Assembly (NCBI RefSeq): GCF_932526225.1
Contig: NC_064039.1
Location: 7,143,001 to 7,207,000 of the forward strand
DNA: 64,000 nt
From: Nematostella vectensis
Taxonomy: Eukaryota > Cnidaria > Anthozoa > Actiniaria > Edwardsiidae
Reading direction: 5' to 3'
The position numbers and the translations under genes were made by a program. Of this stretch, positions 1 through 13,000 are shown one piece after another. Position 1 is the first letter of the stretch, and every line of letters begins with the position of its first letter. Below the pieces are notes generated by a model. The model was not told where the DNA came from. It saw only the letters and a program-made list of their open reading frames with translations, and searched no databases.

Positions 1-2207
1 ACAGTATCAAAAGCTTTGCTAAAATCAAGAAATATGCCACAAGAGTATTGACCACCCTCAATTGATCTTTGGATTTTATCGGTAATAAGCAGAAGAGCAT
101 GTTCTGTAGAATGATTGGCTCGAAAGCCAAATTGATTTTTGTACAAAATATCGTATTTGTCTAGAAATTTTATGACTCTGTTATACATTAACCTTTCAAG
201 TAACTGATTAAAAATAGATAATAATGATATTGGTCTAAAATTAGAAGTGTCAAAATGAGAGCCTGATTTGTAAATAGGTATGACACGTGCAATTTTGAAG
301 GCATCAGGTACAATGCCAGAAGAAAAGGACAGATTGTATAATATCTCCAGAGGCCTTGAAATAATAGAGCTTAGTATTTTAAGAACTGTAATTGGAAGGC
401 TAGAAGAACCACAAGCTTTACCTGATTTAATTCCTAAGATTATACTTCTAATTTCCTCTGTAGATGTGGGAGCTAGAAGAAAGCTGTTAGAATTAGCTGT
501 TGGAAGAAATTCTGAAAATAAAGTGTTTACTTTTGGAATATTGTTGCTGATATTTCTGCCAACATTAGCAAAGAAGTAATTGAACTCATTTGCTATCTCA
601 TTTACATTGGTAAAAACCTTATTAGAAGATACAATTTTTGAAGGTGTGAAATGAGCCTTAGGCTTTAGCACGACAATTTCTTTTATCCCTTTCCAGATAT
701 TTTTTATGTTAGATTTGTTAAAATTAAAGTACTTTTCATAGTATTTTCTCTTACTTATTGCAATTAAATGGTTCAATTTATTTCTATAGATTTTGTATTT
801 TTCAAAATGATATTGATTTCTAGATTTAATAAACTTCCTATAGAGCCTGTTCTTATAATTAATCGAAGTTCTGATGCCCTTGGATATCCAAGGTTTTGCT
901 TTGAATTTAATTTCTTTTCTAGAAAGTTTTTTCATTGGAACATGGGAATTAATTATTTCATTAGACTTAGCAAGAAAACAGGAAAAAATATCGTTAACAT
1001 TATCCATACCATAAAACTGTAAAGACCAATCAATTTGGCTAAAATCATTAATTAAAGCTTCCTGATCCAACCTAGAATAGTCCCTTTGGTAGAAGTCATT
1101 TTTTGAGACATTGATATTAATTGAATCTATTGTCAGAAAATTGGGAAGATGATCTGTTAAGGGATAAACAATATTGCCACTACAAGTTTTATGTTCGAGC
1201 GAGTTAAAAAATATATTGTCTATGAGCGTGGCCGAATGATCAGTTATTCTAGTAGGTTGCAAGATATGTGGCTGAAAAGAATATGAAAATAAAGTATTAA
1301 GAAATTCCCCTGTTTGTTGGTGGGAGTCTGAATTTAATAAATTCAAATTTATGTCACCTGAAAAAAGGCAGAGCTTTCCCTCCTTACTGATTTTGTCCAT
1401 GGTTTTATAGAAATGTTCTAAAAAGGGGTCAAGAGAACTATTTGGATGGCGGTAAATAACTCCACATAATATGTTTTTGCTACCCTTATTATTTTGTATT
1501 TCAACCCATAAAGATTCTTGTTGATCATTTGAAATGGATAAGTCCTCCCTCAAAATGAAATTAAAAGAAACAGCTATAAATAAACCTACTCCCCCAACTG
1601 AAAATTTAGTCGGTTTCGATATATAAGTAAAACCTGGGAGAGAACAATTAGCAATATGCTCTCTACAGTCAGAATGCCAGGTTTCAGATAGAGCAATTAA
1701 CTTAAAAGGATGATTTAAAGTAGAAAGCATATCTTGTAATTTATCAAAGTTTTTTGAAATACTTCTTATATTACAATGAAGAAGTGAGAGCGATTTGTCT
1801 GATAAATTTGAAAGCTCATAAGACGAGTGAAATTCATGGGGGGAGTAGTATTTTGAATTAATCTGACTAGGAATATTAATATCTAAATCAAAGTCACTTA
1901 AATTCGGAAAATTCAAACTAGAAACTATGTCTAGATGAGGAAGATTTTCAAGGCGAACGCGATCAATGAATGGGGAGCAGTGGCACAATGTATTGGAATT
2001 AAAGACTAGATCCAATAGATCATTGTTGTTTAAATTGTGAAAGGGAAAGACTTCAGAATAGCAGGGCTGACAGAGCCATAAATCGTTGGTGAGCGATAAA
2101 TGATTAAACTGTTTAAGCAACAATTTTGAGCATTTAAGAGATTGTATTCCTCTTTCAAATTGTTCGATCCCCCTAAGAAGTTGTTCTAGCGATAAAGCGA
2201 AGATATT
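1..2207 (-). mobile_element. Non-LTR retrotransposon (CR1/L2-group LINE), 5'-truncated, endonuclease plus start of reverse transcriptase
   Basis: Reading the minus strand from 2207 down to 1, one frame stays open without a stop (about 735 codons) and leaves the window; the first stop upstream is at 2208-2210. In order it shows the end of a cysteine-rich zinc-finger-like segment (WLCQPC, near 2065), an endonuclease/exonuclease/phosphatase domain (LLHCNIRS near 1775, ETWH near 1690, YRHPNSS near 1445, GDINLN near 1360, DHLPNF near 1150), then reverse transcriptase (FRPISLLS near 225, FLDFSKAFDTV at the left edge). The YADD motif would lie outside the window. No Met sits near the 5' end of the frame, so I read this as a 5'-truncated insertion with an undamaged frame. 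A CR1/L2-group assignment follows from the EN-RT order and is only approximate. Short plus-strand frames at 280-579 and 768-1022 are antisense shadows. Confidence 0.9.
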
Positions 2208-2669
2208 TCAAGTCCTGTGTCCAGAGATGAGGAAACTGAAACCCTCACTATTTGCGTTCAAGTGAATGTGATTACGTCGTAATACTATTGACATAAAGCT
2301 AAACAAATTTGAACCCTTCTTAATAAGAAATACGACTTCTTGTCAAACAGCAAACAAACTTGGACCAATCCACTACGCTACCCGTAGCAATGTAAATATT
2401 TCAAGTACATTTCCATTTAGAAAATGAGAAAAGCAGACCTAGTGTTTGATCAAAAACGCCCTTTTATACAAAAAAAAAATATATATTTAGTCTTGTTTTT
2501 GGGCGTTTTTGTCTTGCCAAATTCTAAGCTTCAAAGGTTTGAGACTTGATTAAAACACACACACACAAAGATATCAATCATGTGCTAAGTACACCCGTAT
2601 AGCCAGCTCGGCCTATTTATACTGTTTCCTAATTATTTGTTAGACAACAAAACGGCTCGTCGCTGAGTT

Positions 2670-2767
2670 CTCGAAGTGCCAAGCCTGCTTGCCGGCGGTA
2701 CTCCGTGCTATCATTGCGATGATAACACCGAGTACCGCCGGCAAGCAGGCTGCCAAGTGCCTTCGAG
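2670..2767. repeat. Near-perfect hairpin / foldback element
   Basis: Positions 2682-2703 are an exact reverse complement of 2730-2751 (22 bp). Pairing continues inward with two mismatches to a four-base loop around 2715-2718. After a small asymmetric internal loop the outer bases pair again (CTCGAAG near 2670 with CTTCGAG at 2761-2767). No coding capacity. Could be a foldback MITE or an insertion scar. Confidence 0.8.
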
Positions 2768-3271
2768 ACGTTTTTATTAACCCAGGTTAGTTTTGATGTT
2801 GGATATTCTGCCTCCTATCGCACTCAGAGATGCATCAGGCCCCACTTCGAAAGCGTTTGCCCGTTTTCTGGCTTTATTACCACAGGTAGCTCACTATGAT
2901 TCAGATTCACTATGTGAAAAAAATACTGGTTTCATGGGTACATCTTTATAAGCTTTCATTTGTTCCCTTGTATTGTGGCAATAAGCTCACCGGATGAAAG
3001 AGAAAACAGTTTTCGTTTTAATTCCTTTTGACATTATGTCAGTTACTTTCCGTTTCGAGCAGCCTTTTCCCGTGTGCCAGGTACACAGCTTTGTGAACCA
3101 TTCGACACATTTTAAAAGGTACATTTGACGCATGGCAACCGATGAATAGAAACATGACCGCAACTGTTAACACGGATATATTTATAGCGACATGTTACTT
3201 AAAATAGTTTTACCACCGCGAAATTATTAGAGTAACAGAGTTTCTCTCTTTGCTTGTTTATCCACGAATTG

Positions 3272-3346
3272 CAGGCATGTACCCAGGATTTTTTCTTGGG
3301 AGGGGGTGTGAAATCCGAAAAAAGGGACCTAACTTTTCTGGGGGAG

Positions 3347-3377
<31 letters not shown>

Positions 3378-3631
3378 GAGATAGTGAGTTTTCTTGAGTT
3401 TTCTGATAAAAATCTGAACAATAAGGGATTTTTTTATATGCCTTTGCAGTATCTCCACGGGACGTTTATTGTCGGATTTGGCTACATACCGGAGTGATTT
3501 ATCTCAAGCTTTATAATTTTTTTCTATAAATAGCACGTCTATTGAGAACCGAAAGTGGACCTTCGGCCGTTGCGAGGAGGGGGGGGGGGGGGTGCGTTCG
3601 CACCCACTGCACTCCCCTGGGTACGGGCCTG
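3272..3631. mobile_element. Small inverted-repeat element (MITE-like)
   Basis: The left end 3272-3287 (CAGGCATGTACCCAGG) is the reverse complement, with two mismatches, of the right end 3616-3631. The interior contains G-tracts and a GT repeat and no plausible coding frame. Family unknown; I could not define a target-site duplication. Confidence 0.5.
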
Positions 3632-4071
3632 AGTTGAGGAAACAAGTGGAGATAGGGACTTATAGGTGACCTCGGTAGCAACAGCATGGAGCGCTTGGTA
3701 GCGGAAGGGAATCTCAACTTTTTGAGGAACACTATGGTCGGCGCTAACGTGTCTTATCGTTCGCTACGCGCATGTATTCAACTTCCCCATGTCTTCCCAC
3801 AACTCTTTGCGTAAAAACGAGGTCAAGGGGCATCTTTACAATTTCGCCCCTTTGAATAAGGTTATTTTCTAGTTTTGCAAAGCTTTAGCAATCAAAAACA
3901 TACTTATATTAATAGCAAAATCAAGTTATTTACAAAGTCACAACACCATTTTTACAAAGATATTTCTAGAACTTGTCCTACCCATTCACAAGGATTAAAA
4001 TCCCCCCACCCCCACCTAGTAGGGGCTATTATACAAGCTTGTAACATTCACCCTCCCCACCCTGGTAATTT

Positions 4072-7000
4072 TTAAGTCTGGTCGACGTCGAGGGTCAAGT
4101 CAACAAGGTTCATTGTTGTCTTAGTGGAGTTGCAGCCGCGCAAACCAGCGATGAACCGCGAGGGCTTGGGGACGTTCGATGAGTTGTCGCGTTTCGTCTG
4201 TGTACCAGCCTCCCTGTAGTGAAAAAAAAACACAGGTAGTCAGAACGAAAATCTAGTAATTGTCATACAACACAGGTAGTCAGAACGAAAATCTAGTAAT
4301 TGTCATACAACACAGGTAGTCAAAACGAAAATCTAGTAATTGTCATACAACACAGGTAGTCAGAACGAAAATCTAGTAATTGTCATACAACACAGGTAGT
4401 CAGAACGAAAATCTAGTAATTGTCATACAACACAGGTAGTAAGAACGAAAATCTAGTAATTGTCATACAACACATGTAGTAAGAACGAAAATCTAGTAAT
4501 TGTCATACAACACAGGTAGCAAGAACGAAAATCTAGTAATTGTCATACAACACAGGTAGTACGAACGAAAATCTAGTAATTGTCATACAACACATGTAGT
4601 AAGAACGAAAATCTAGTAATTGTCATACAACACAGGTAGCAAGAACGAAAATCTAGTAATTGTCATACAACACAGGTAGCAAGAACGAAAATCTAGCAAT
4701 TGTCATACAACACAGGTAGTAAGAACGAAAATCTAGTAATTGTCATACAACACAGGTAGTCAGAACGAAAATCTAGTAATTGTCATACAACACAGGTAGT
4801 CAGAACGAAAATCTAGCAATTGTCATACAACACAGGTAGTAAGAACGAAAATCTAGTAATTGTCATACAACACAGGTAGTCACAACGAAAATCTAGTAAT
4901 TGTCATACAACACAGGTAGTCACAACGAAAATCTAGTAATTGTCATACAACACAGGTAGTAAGAACGAAAATCTAGTAATTGTCATACAACACAGGTAGT
5001 AAAAACGAAAATCTAGTAATTGTCATACAACACAGGTAGTCAGAACGAAAATCTAGTAATTGTCATACAACACAGGTAGTAAGAACGAAAATCTAGTAAT
5101 TGTCATACAACACAGGTAGTCAGAACGAAAATCTAGTAATTGTCATACAACACAGGTAGTCAGAACGAAAATCTAGTAATTGTTCATATCCCAAACAAAC
5201 ACGAGAGTTCTGTTTCAGTAGTACAAAACGAATATTAAAGGAAAATAAACAAAAGGTCTTTTGTGCGAAGTTCGTCCTTTTAAATAAGCGCCTCCCCCGA
5301 ACAAGCGCCCCTATTGAGAGTCGAAAAATTTTAAAAGCGCCGGGCGCTTATTCGAGTTAACAAGGGAATAAATCGTGGAGGACAATTCGTGTTTGCCATA
5401 TTGAGTGACTCCCCAGGTAAAAGAAGGGTGTTTTCAGCTTGTTTGACGTCGGTGGAGGGCATGTTGGGCGTACCTTGGCAAGTAGACTTGGCTGACATTA
5501 TCTCGTCTGTAGTTGCTGAGATTGGTTTGTACCGAATGAGTAAGTTTAGTGCGAAGATTGGCCTGCAAAATAGACACACACGACGGAATATTATTACACC
5601 AAAACAAACAAAAAACTCCATCGATATCGTAACAATTCCTTCAATAATGTTATTGTAAAGCCCCCTAATAACATGGTGCAGCAAAGGCGCTCCAAATAAC
5701 TATTTTTAATCGTACATCACGACGCATGATATTGTGATGGTGATGCTTTGCTAGCAATGTTTTAGAATTAGCGCTGTTTGCGCGGGACGTCGCTGTTAGA
5801 CATTTGTGGTCGGCTCGGAACCGCGCGCTACAAGAATCCAAGATGACGCCTGCCAAACCACACAAAACAAGCACAATGTTTCTCGGCCCTGTTTTACTGA
5901 TGCTTTTGCGGTGTCTGCACTTGAAACAGTTACAAATACCTAACTAGTTTGAGCGCCTTGCGGCGTAGCTCCCACTCATTCTACTCGTACGACTTGACGA
6001 TGTTGAACTCGATTAAAAACAACTCACTAGTTTGAGCGCTTTGCGGCGTAGCTCCCACTCATTCCACTCGTACGACTTGACGATGTTGGACTCGATAAAA
6101 AACAACTCACCAGTTTGAGCGCTTTGCGGCGTAGCTCCCACTCATTCTACTCGTACGACTTGACGATGTTGAACCCGATAAAAAACAACTCACTAGTTTG
6201 AGCGCTTTGCGGCGTAGCTCCCACTCATTCCACTCGTACGACTTGACGATGTTGAACTCGATTAAAAACAACTCACTAGTTTGAGCGCTTTGCGGCGTAG
6301 CTCCCACTCATTCCACTCGTACGACTTGACGATGTTGGACCCGATAAAAAACAACTCACTAGTTTGAGCGCTTTGCGGCGTAGCTCCCACTCATTCCACT
6401 CGTACGACTTGACGATGTTGAACTCGATAAAAAACAACTCACTAGTTTGAGCGCTTTGCGGCGTAGCTCCCACTCATTCTACTCGTACGACTTGACGATG
6501 TTGAACTCGATAAAAAACAACTCACCAGTTTGAGCGCTTTGCGGCGTAGCTCCCACTCATTCCACTCGTACGACTTGACGATGTTGGACTCGATAAAAAA
6601 CAACTCACCAGTTTGAGCGCTTTGCGGCGTAGCTCCCACTCATTCTACTCGTACGACTTGACGATGTTGAACCCGATAAAAAACAACTCACCAGTTTGAG
6701 CGCTTTGCGGCGTAGCTCCCACTCATTCTACTCGTACGACTTGACGATGTTGAACTCGATAAAAAACAACTCACCAGTTTGAGCGCTTTGCGGCGTAGCT
6801 CCCACTCATTCCACTCGTACGACTTGACGATGTTGAACTCGATAAAAAACAACTCACCAGTTTGAGCGCTTTGCGGCGTAGCTCCCACTCATTCTACTCG
6901 TACGACTTGACGATGTTGGACTCGATAAAAAACAACTCACCAGTTTGAGCGCTTTGCGGCGTAGCTCCCACTCATTCCACTCGTACGACTTGACGATGTT

Positions 7001-10000
7001 GAACTCGATAAAAAACAACTCACCAGTTTGAGCGCTTTGCGGCGTAGCTCCCACTCATTCCACTCGTACGACTTGACGATGTTGAACTCGATAAAAAACA
7101 ACTCACCAGTTTGAGCGCTTTGCGGCGTAGCTCCCACTCATTCCACTCGTACGACTTGACGATGTTGGACTCGATAAAAAACAACTCACCAGTTTGAGCG
7201 CCTTGCGGCGTAGCTCCCACTCATTCCACTCGTACGACTTGACGATGTTGAACTCGATAAAAAACAACTCACCAGTTTGAGCGCTTTGCGGCGTAGCTCC
7301 CACTCATTCTACTCGTACGACTTGACGATGTTGAACTCGATAAAAAACAACTCACCAGTTTGAGCGCTTTGCGGCGTAGCTCCCACTCATTCCACTCGTA
7401 CGACTTGACGATGTTGGACTCGATAAAGTGCGTGTCTGTTTGCGTGCCGCTGTCGCACTTGGTAATTGGCGCCTCGATCATTCTTCCCTGGTCACGGAGC
7501 TAAGAGGAGAAAAGAAGGCGACTGGTGTGAAATTGGGGAAGATCGATGAAATAAATACCATAGTGACGATGGTGGTGATGGTGATGATTATGATGATGGG
7601 GGTTGGTAATGATCATGGTGATAATGTGATGGTGATGATGTGATGGTGAAAATTATGATGATGATGATGGTGGTGAAAATTATGATGATGGTTGTGGTGA
7701 TGATGATGACGATGAGATGGTAATCATGGTGATAATGTGATGATGATGATGATAAGGTGTTATGGAGGCAAACTCGTACTTGCGTGTAAGGTGTTATGGA
7801 GGCAAACTCGTACTTGCGTGTAAGGTGTTATGGAGGCAAACTCGTACTTGCGTGTAAGGTGTTATGGAGGCAAACTCGTACTTGCGTGTAAGGTGTTATG
7901 GAGGCAAACTCGTACTTGCGTGTAAGGTGTTATGGAGGCAAACTCGTACTCGCGTGTAAGGTGTTATGGAGGCAAACTCGTACTCGCGTGTAAGGTGTTA
8001 TGGAGGCAAACTTTGCGTGTAAGGTGTTATGGAGGCAAACTCGTACTTGCGTGTAAGGTGTTATGGAGGCAAACTCGTACTTGCGTGTAAGGTGTTATGG
8101 AGGCAAACTCGTACTTGCGTGTAAGGTGTTATGGAGGCAAACTCGTACTCGCGTGTAAGGTGTTATGGAGGCAAACTCGTACTTGCGTGTAAGGTGTTAT
8201 GGAGGCAAACTGTGAGTGCAGCTCTAGAAGCTGGATCAGTTCCGGAGATCTCTTCGCTGCTTCAGCTATACCCGCAATGTAGCTGGAAATGAATATGGAA
8301 TTGAATTACACAAGACTGACAATAAAAATAAAACGATAAGATAGAATTAGAAAGATAAGATATTAAAATACATCGTTTCTTTAAAATTGAAAATGGAAGC
8401 TACTTGTGGGGGCAGAAAGAAAGGTTTCTTTTAGAATGAAAATTACTGCTTACCAAGAGGAGCTTCAAGAGTAATGTTACCTATCAGGGGCGCTAGAGAA
8501 CTCGAGCGCGGCCTGCTAGTTGCTGAACGAGTGATGTTACCTATCAGGGGCGTTAGAGAACTCGAGCGCGGCCTACTTGTTGCTGAACGTGTAATGTTAC
8601 CTATCAGGGGCGTTAGAGAACTCGAGCGCGGCCTACTTGTTGCTAAACGTGTAATGTTACCTATCAGGGGCGTTAGAGAACTCGAGCGCGGCCTGCTTGT
8701 TGTTGAACGTGTAATGTTACCTATCAGGGGCGTTAGAGAACTCGAGCGCGGCCTGCTTGTTGCTGAACGAGTAATGTTACCTATCAGGGGCGCTAGAGAA
8801 CTCGAGCACGGCCTGCTTGTTGTTGAACGTGTAATGTTACCTATCAGGGGCGCTAGAGAACTCGAGCGCGGCCTGCTTGTTGCTGAACGAGTAATGTTAC
8901 CTATCAGGGGCGTTAGAGAACTCGAGCGCGGCCTGCTTGTTGCTGAACGTGTAATGTTACCTATCAGGGGCGTTAGAGAACTCGAGCGCGGCCTGCTTGT
9001 TGCTGAACGTGTAATGTTACCTATCAGGGGCGCTAGAGAACTCGAGCGCGGCCTGCTTGTTGCTGAACGAGTAATGTTACCTATCAGGGGCGTTAGAGAA
9101 CTCGAGCGCGGCCTGCTTGTTGCTGAACGTGTAATGTTACCTATCAGGGGCGTTAGAGAACTCGAGCGCGGCCTGCTTGTTGCTGAACGAGTAATGTTAC
9201 CTATCAGGGGCGTTAGAGAACTCGAGCGCGGCCTGCTTGTTGCTGAACGAGTAATGTTACCTATCAGGGGCGCTAGAGAACTCGAGCGCGGCCTGCTTGT
9301 TGCTGAACGAGTAATGTTACCTATCAGGGGCGTTAGAGAACTCGAGCGCGGCCTGCTTGTTGCTGAACGTGTAATGTTACCTATCAGGGGCGTTAGAGAA
9401 CTCGAGCGCGGCCTGCTTGTTGCTGAACGAGTAATGTTACCTATCAGGGGCGTTAGAGAACTCGAGCGCGGCCTGCTTGTTGCTGAACGAGTAATGTTAC
9501 CTATCAGGGGCGTTAGAGAACTCGAGCGCGGCCTGCTTGTTGCTGAACGAGTAATGTTACCTATCAGGGGCGTTAGAGAACTCGAGCGCGGCCTGCTTGT
9601 TGCTGAACGAGTAATGTTACCTATCAGGGGCGTTAGAAAACTCGAGCGCGGCCTACTTGTTGCTGAACGTGTAATGTTACCTATCAGGGGCGTTAGAGAA
9701 CTCGAGCGCGGCCTGCTTGTTGCTGAACGAGTAATGTTACCTATCAGGGGCGTTAGAGAACTCGAGCACGGCCTGCTTGTTGCTGAACGTGTAATGTTAC
9801 CTATCAGGGGCGTTAGAGAACTCGAGCGCGGCCTACTTGTTGCTGAACGTGTAAAGTTACCTATCAGGGGCGCTAGAGAACTCGAGCGCGGCCTGCTTGT
9901 CGCTGAACGAGTAATGTTACCTATCAGGGGCGCTAGAGAACTCGAGCGCGGCCTGCTTGTTGCTGAACGAGTAATGTTACCTATCAGGGGCGTTAGAGAA

Positions 10001-13000
10001 CTCGAGCGCGGCCTACTTGTTGCTGAACGTGTAATGTTACCTATCAGGGGCGTTAGAGAACTCGAGCGCGGCCTGCTTGTTGTTGAACGTGTAATGTTAC
10101 CTATCAGGGGCGTTAGAGAACTCGAGCGCGGCCTGCTTGTTGCTGAACGCGTAGTAGTTATCCTTGTAGGTGAGCACCCCAATGGCGGGGTTAGATGTGA
10201 TGAGGAGTCGATCAAACACTACTAAAGACCACGCACAGAAGCCCTGCAATGGAAGGAGGGAGGTCGTTAGGAAGGCTACACGAACCCCAACAAACAAATG
10301 AGAAAACACCTTTAGCGATACTGCTACCATCAGAAAGTCAGAACAATAATAACGACACCCCTTAACTAGCGCTTATTTCTTAGATTTGAATATTGAACAT
10401 CTCTTGATCAGCTTATTTCTTAGAATTGAATATTGAACATCTCTTGATCAGCATTTTAATGATTAATTATTATTTTTATTTTTGGGGTGAGGCCCTAGAT
10501 TGTACCCCCCTTCCCCTAAGGCTACGTTAAATTAGAACACGTAACTTGAAGACTTACTCTGTACTGTATTGGTAGCTTATCAAAGTTCTTGGTGGTCTCG
10601 TGGAACAAGACTTCCACCTTCTCATTACTGATCTCCTTGGGGTTAACGCGGCAGTCATCACCTGAAGTCTAACAAACAAATGAAGGTCATAATAGTGATA
10701 GTGGCGTTGTTTTGGGTAGAGAAAATAAGTCAGTAATAACACAATAGGATATTATGGTAAGTGTTACCTCAGCAATTCTTTGGTCATCGGTGATAATCTC
10801 TAGTCCATCTGTATGTAGAGCAAGCGACTCTTCAGGCAAAAGTTCTCTATGAGCCTACAAGATAATCACATCTTTATTATCATGTTTTTATGGTGATCAT
10901 GATAATGGTTATTGCCATGGAGATAAAGTGTAATGATGATTTTAACAATAAGCATGATGGGCAATGATGATAATAATATTGAAGATAGTAATAAGGAAAT
11001 ATAATGATGATAATGACAGAAATGACAGAAGGACGATGACAATAATTGTTAATATTGGCTGTAATAATAATTGTTTATATTGGCTGTAATAATGATGATG
11101 AATGTTGATGATGATGACAATGATTGTTAATATTGGCTGTAATAATGATGGTTCTTTATATTGGCTGTAATAATGATGATGAATGTTGATGATGATGACA
11201 ATGATTGTAAATATTGGCTGTAATAATGATGATGAATGGTGATGATGATGACAGTTAATGTAAGTGATAGCCGTGACAATGATGATGGCAATAAAGGATG
11301 ATGATGACGAATGTTGCTGATGATGATTATGACAAGAATGTTAGTGGTAGCCATGAAAATGGTAATGGTGAAAGAGGATGGTGATGATGATGTTTATCCA
11401 TGAAACTGATGATGCTTTAGCCATCCATACCTTGGTAAATGGCTCCAGACTTGCCAGAATATTGCTCAGGACACTAAGCAAGACCATTTCATCTTGAAAG
11501 CCAGTCCAAACATGTGCCATAGTGATGAACTGGGGCTGCAGATGGCAAAGGAAACAACTGACTTACTTAGTGAGCAAATAGGGCTATTTGAGAACTCTGC
11601 AGACAATGAGATTCTTAGAAAAACTGGAAGCCTAATATTTGGATGAAGCTGATGCCCAGAGAGGACAGAGTGAACCTGAACATACAGTATATGTTATTTA
11701 CCAGCTGGAAGGTCCATATCGAAAATAATGTGACTGAGGTCACAGATGACCATATATATATGTTATTTACCAGCTGGAAGGTCCATATCGAAAATAATGT
11801 GACTGAGGTCACAGATGACCATATATATATGTTATTTACCAGCTGGAAGGTTCATATCGAAAATAATGTGACTGAGGTCACAGATGACCATATATATTTG
11901 TTATTTACCAGCTGGGAGGTCCATATCAAAAATAATGTGACTGAGGTCACAGATGACCATATATATATGTTATTTACCAGCTGGAAGGTCCATATCGAAA
12001 ATAATGTGACTGAGGTCACAGATGACCATATATATTTGTTATTTACCAGCTGGAAGGTCCATATCGAAAATAATGTGACTGAGGTCACAGATGACCATAT
12101 ATATATGTTATTTACCAGCTGGAAGGTTCATATCGAAAATAATGTGACTGAGGTCACAGATGACCATATATTTATGTTATTTACCAGCTGGAAGGTTCAT
12201 ATCGAAAATAATGTGACTGAGGTCACAGATGACCATATATATATGTTATTTACCAGCTGGAAGGTCCATATCGAAAATAATGTGACTGAGGTCACAGATG
12301 ACCATATATATATGTTATTTACCAGCTGGGAGGTCCGTATCGAAAATAATGTGACTGAGGTCACAGATGACCATATATATATGTTATTTACCAGCTGGGA
12401 GGTCCATATCGAAAATAATGTGACTGAGGTCACAGATGACCATATATATATGTTATTTACCAGCTGGAAGGTCCATATCGAAAATAATGTGACTGAGGTC
12501 ACAGATGACCATATATATTTGTTATTTACCAGCTGGGAGGTCCGTAACGAAAGGTCACAGATGACCATATAATGGTATTTACCAGATGGGAGGTCCATAT
12601 CAAAAATAATGTGACTGAGGTCACAGATGACCATATATATATGTTATTTACCAGCTGTGAGGTCCATATCAAAAATAATGTGACTGAGGTCACGGATGAC
12701 CATATTTCACAATATGGACCAGCCCTTAGCTGGAGGAAACATATTATCTTTAAAGGTCATTTTATTATTTCAAATCAACTTATTTATTTGTAGCTGAGCA
12801 TTTAGTATTGTGGGAAAAAAACAAATCAGTGTGGATAATTTGATGGACACCAGGCACACAAACAAAAAATAAATCCATCGAATTACAAGTTGAGGTGGAG
12901 AAAGACAAACTGTATTTATCACTTACATAGACTTGTGCAGTAGGGACTGCTGTTTTGGACTGGACAGTGGTCTTTAGGGCATCCATTCTGGCAGCAAACT

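Larger units (their letters stand above)
2211..4071. other. Intergenic, between the LINE and the 3' end of CFAP206
   Basis: I see no gene here. The stretch holds a strong hairpin (2670-2767), a small inverted-repeat element (3272-3631) with poly-G runs near 3361-3378 and 3580-3592, and probably the CFAP206 3' UTR. A minus-strand AATAAA lies at 3465-3470, about 600 bases past the CFAP206 stop, and is a possible polyadenylation signal. Confidence 0.6.

Noticed and set aside
5389-5658. Plus-strand 89-codon frame.
   Set aside because: Antisense to CFAP206 exon 16 (5474-5562), which fits the family in sequence and phase.
6107-7481. Series of near-identical 65-70 codon minus-strand frames.
   Set aside because: Fragments of the 83-bp array; only the exon-proximal copy (7356-7427) belongs to CFAP206.
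8443-10225. Open frames of about 590 (minus) and 583 (plus) codons encoding repetitive proteins.
   Set aside because: They exist only because the 60-bp repeat is a multiple of three and lacks stops in those frames. The region is CFAP206 intron 13, and the true exon frame stops at the first unit.
11643-12793. Plus-strand 309-codon repetitive frame and its neighbours.
   Set aside because: Product of the 69-bp (23-codon) minisatellite within CFAP206 intron 9; no start context, no flanking conserved sequence.
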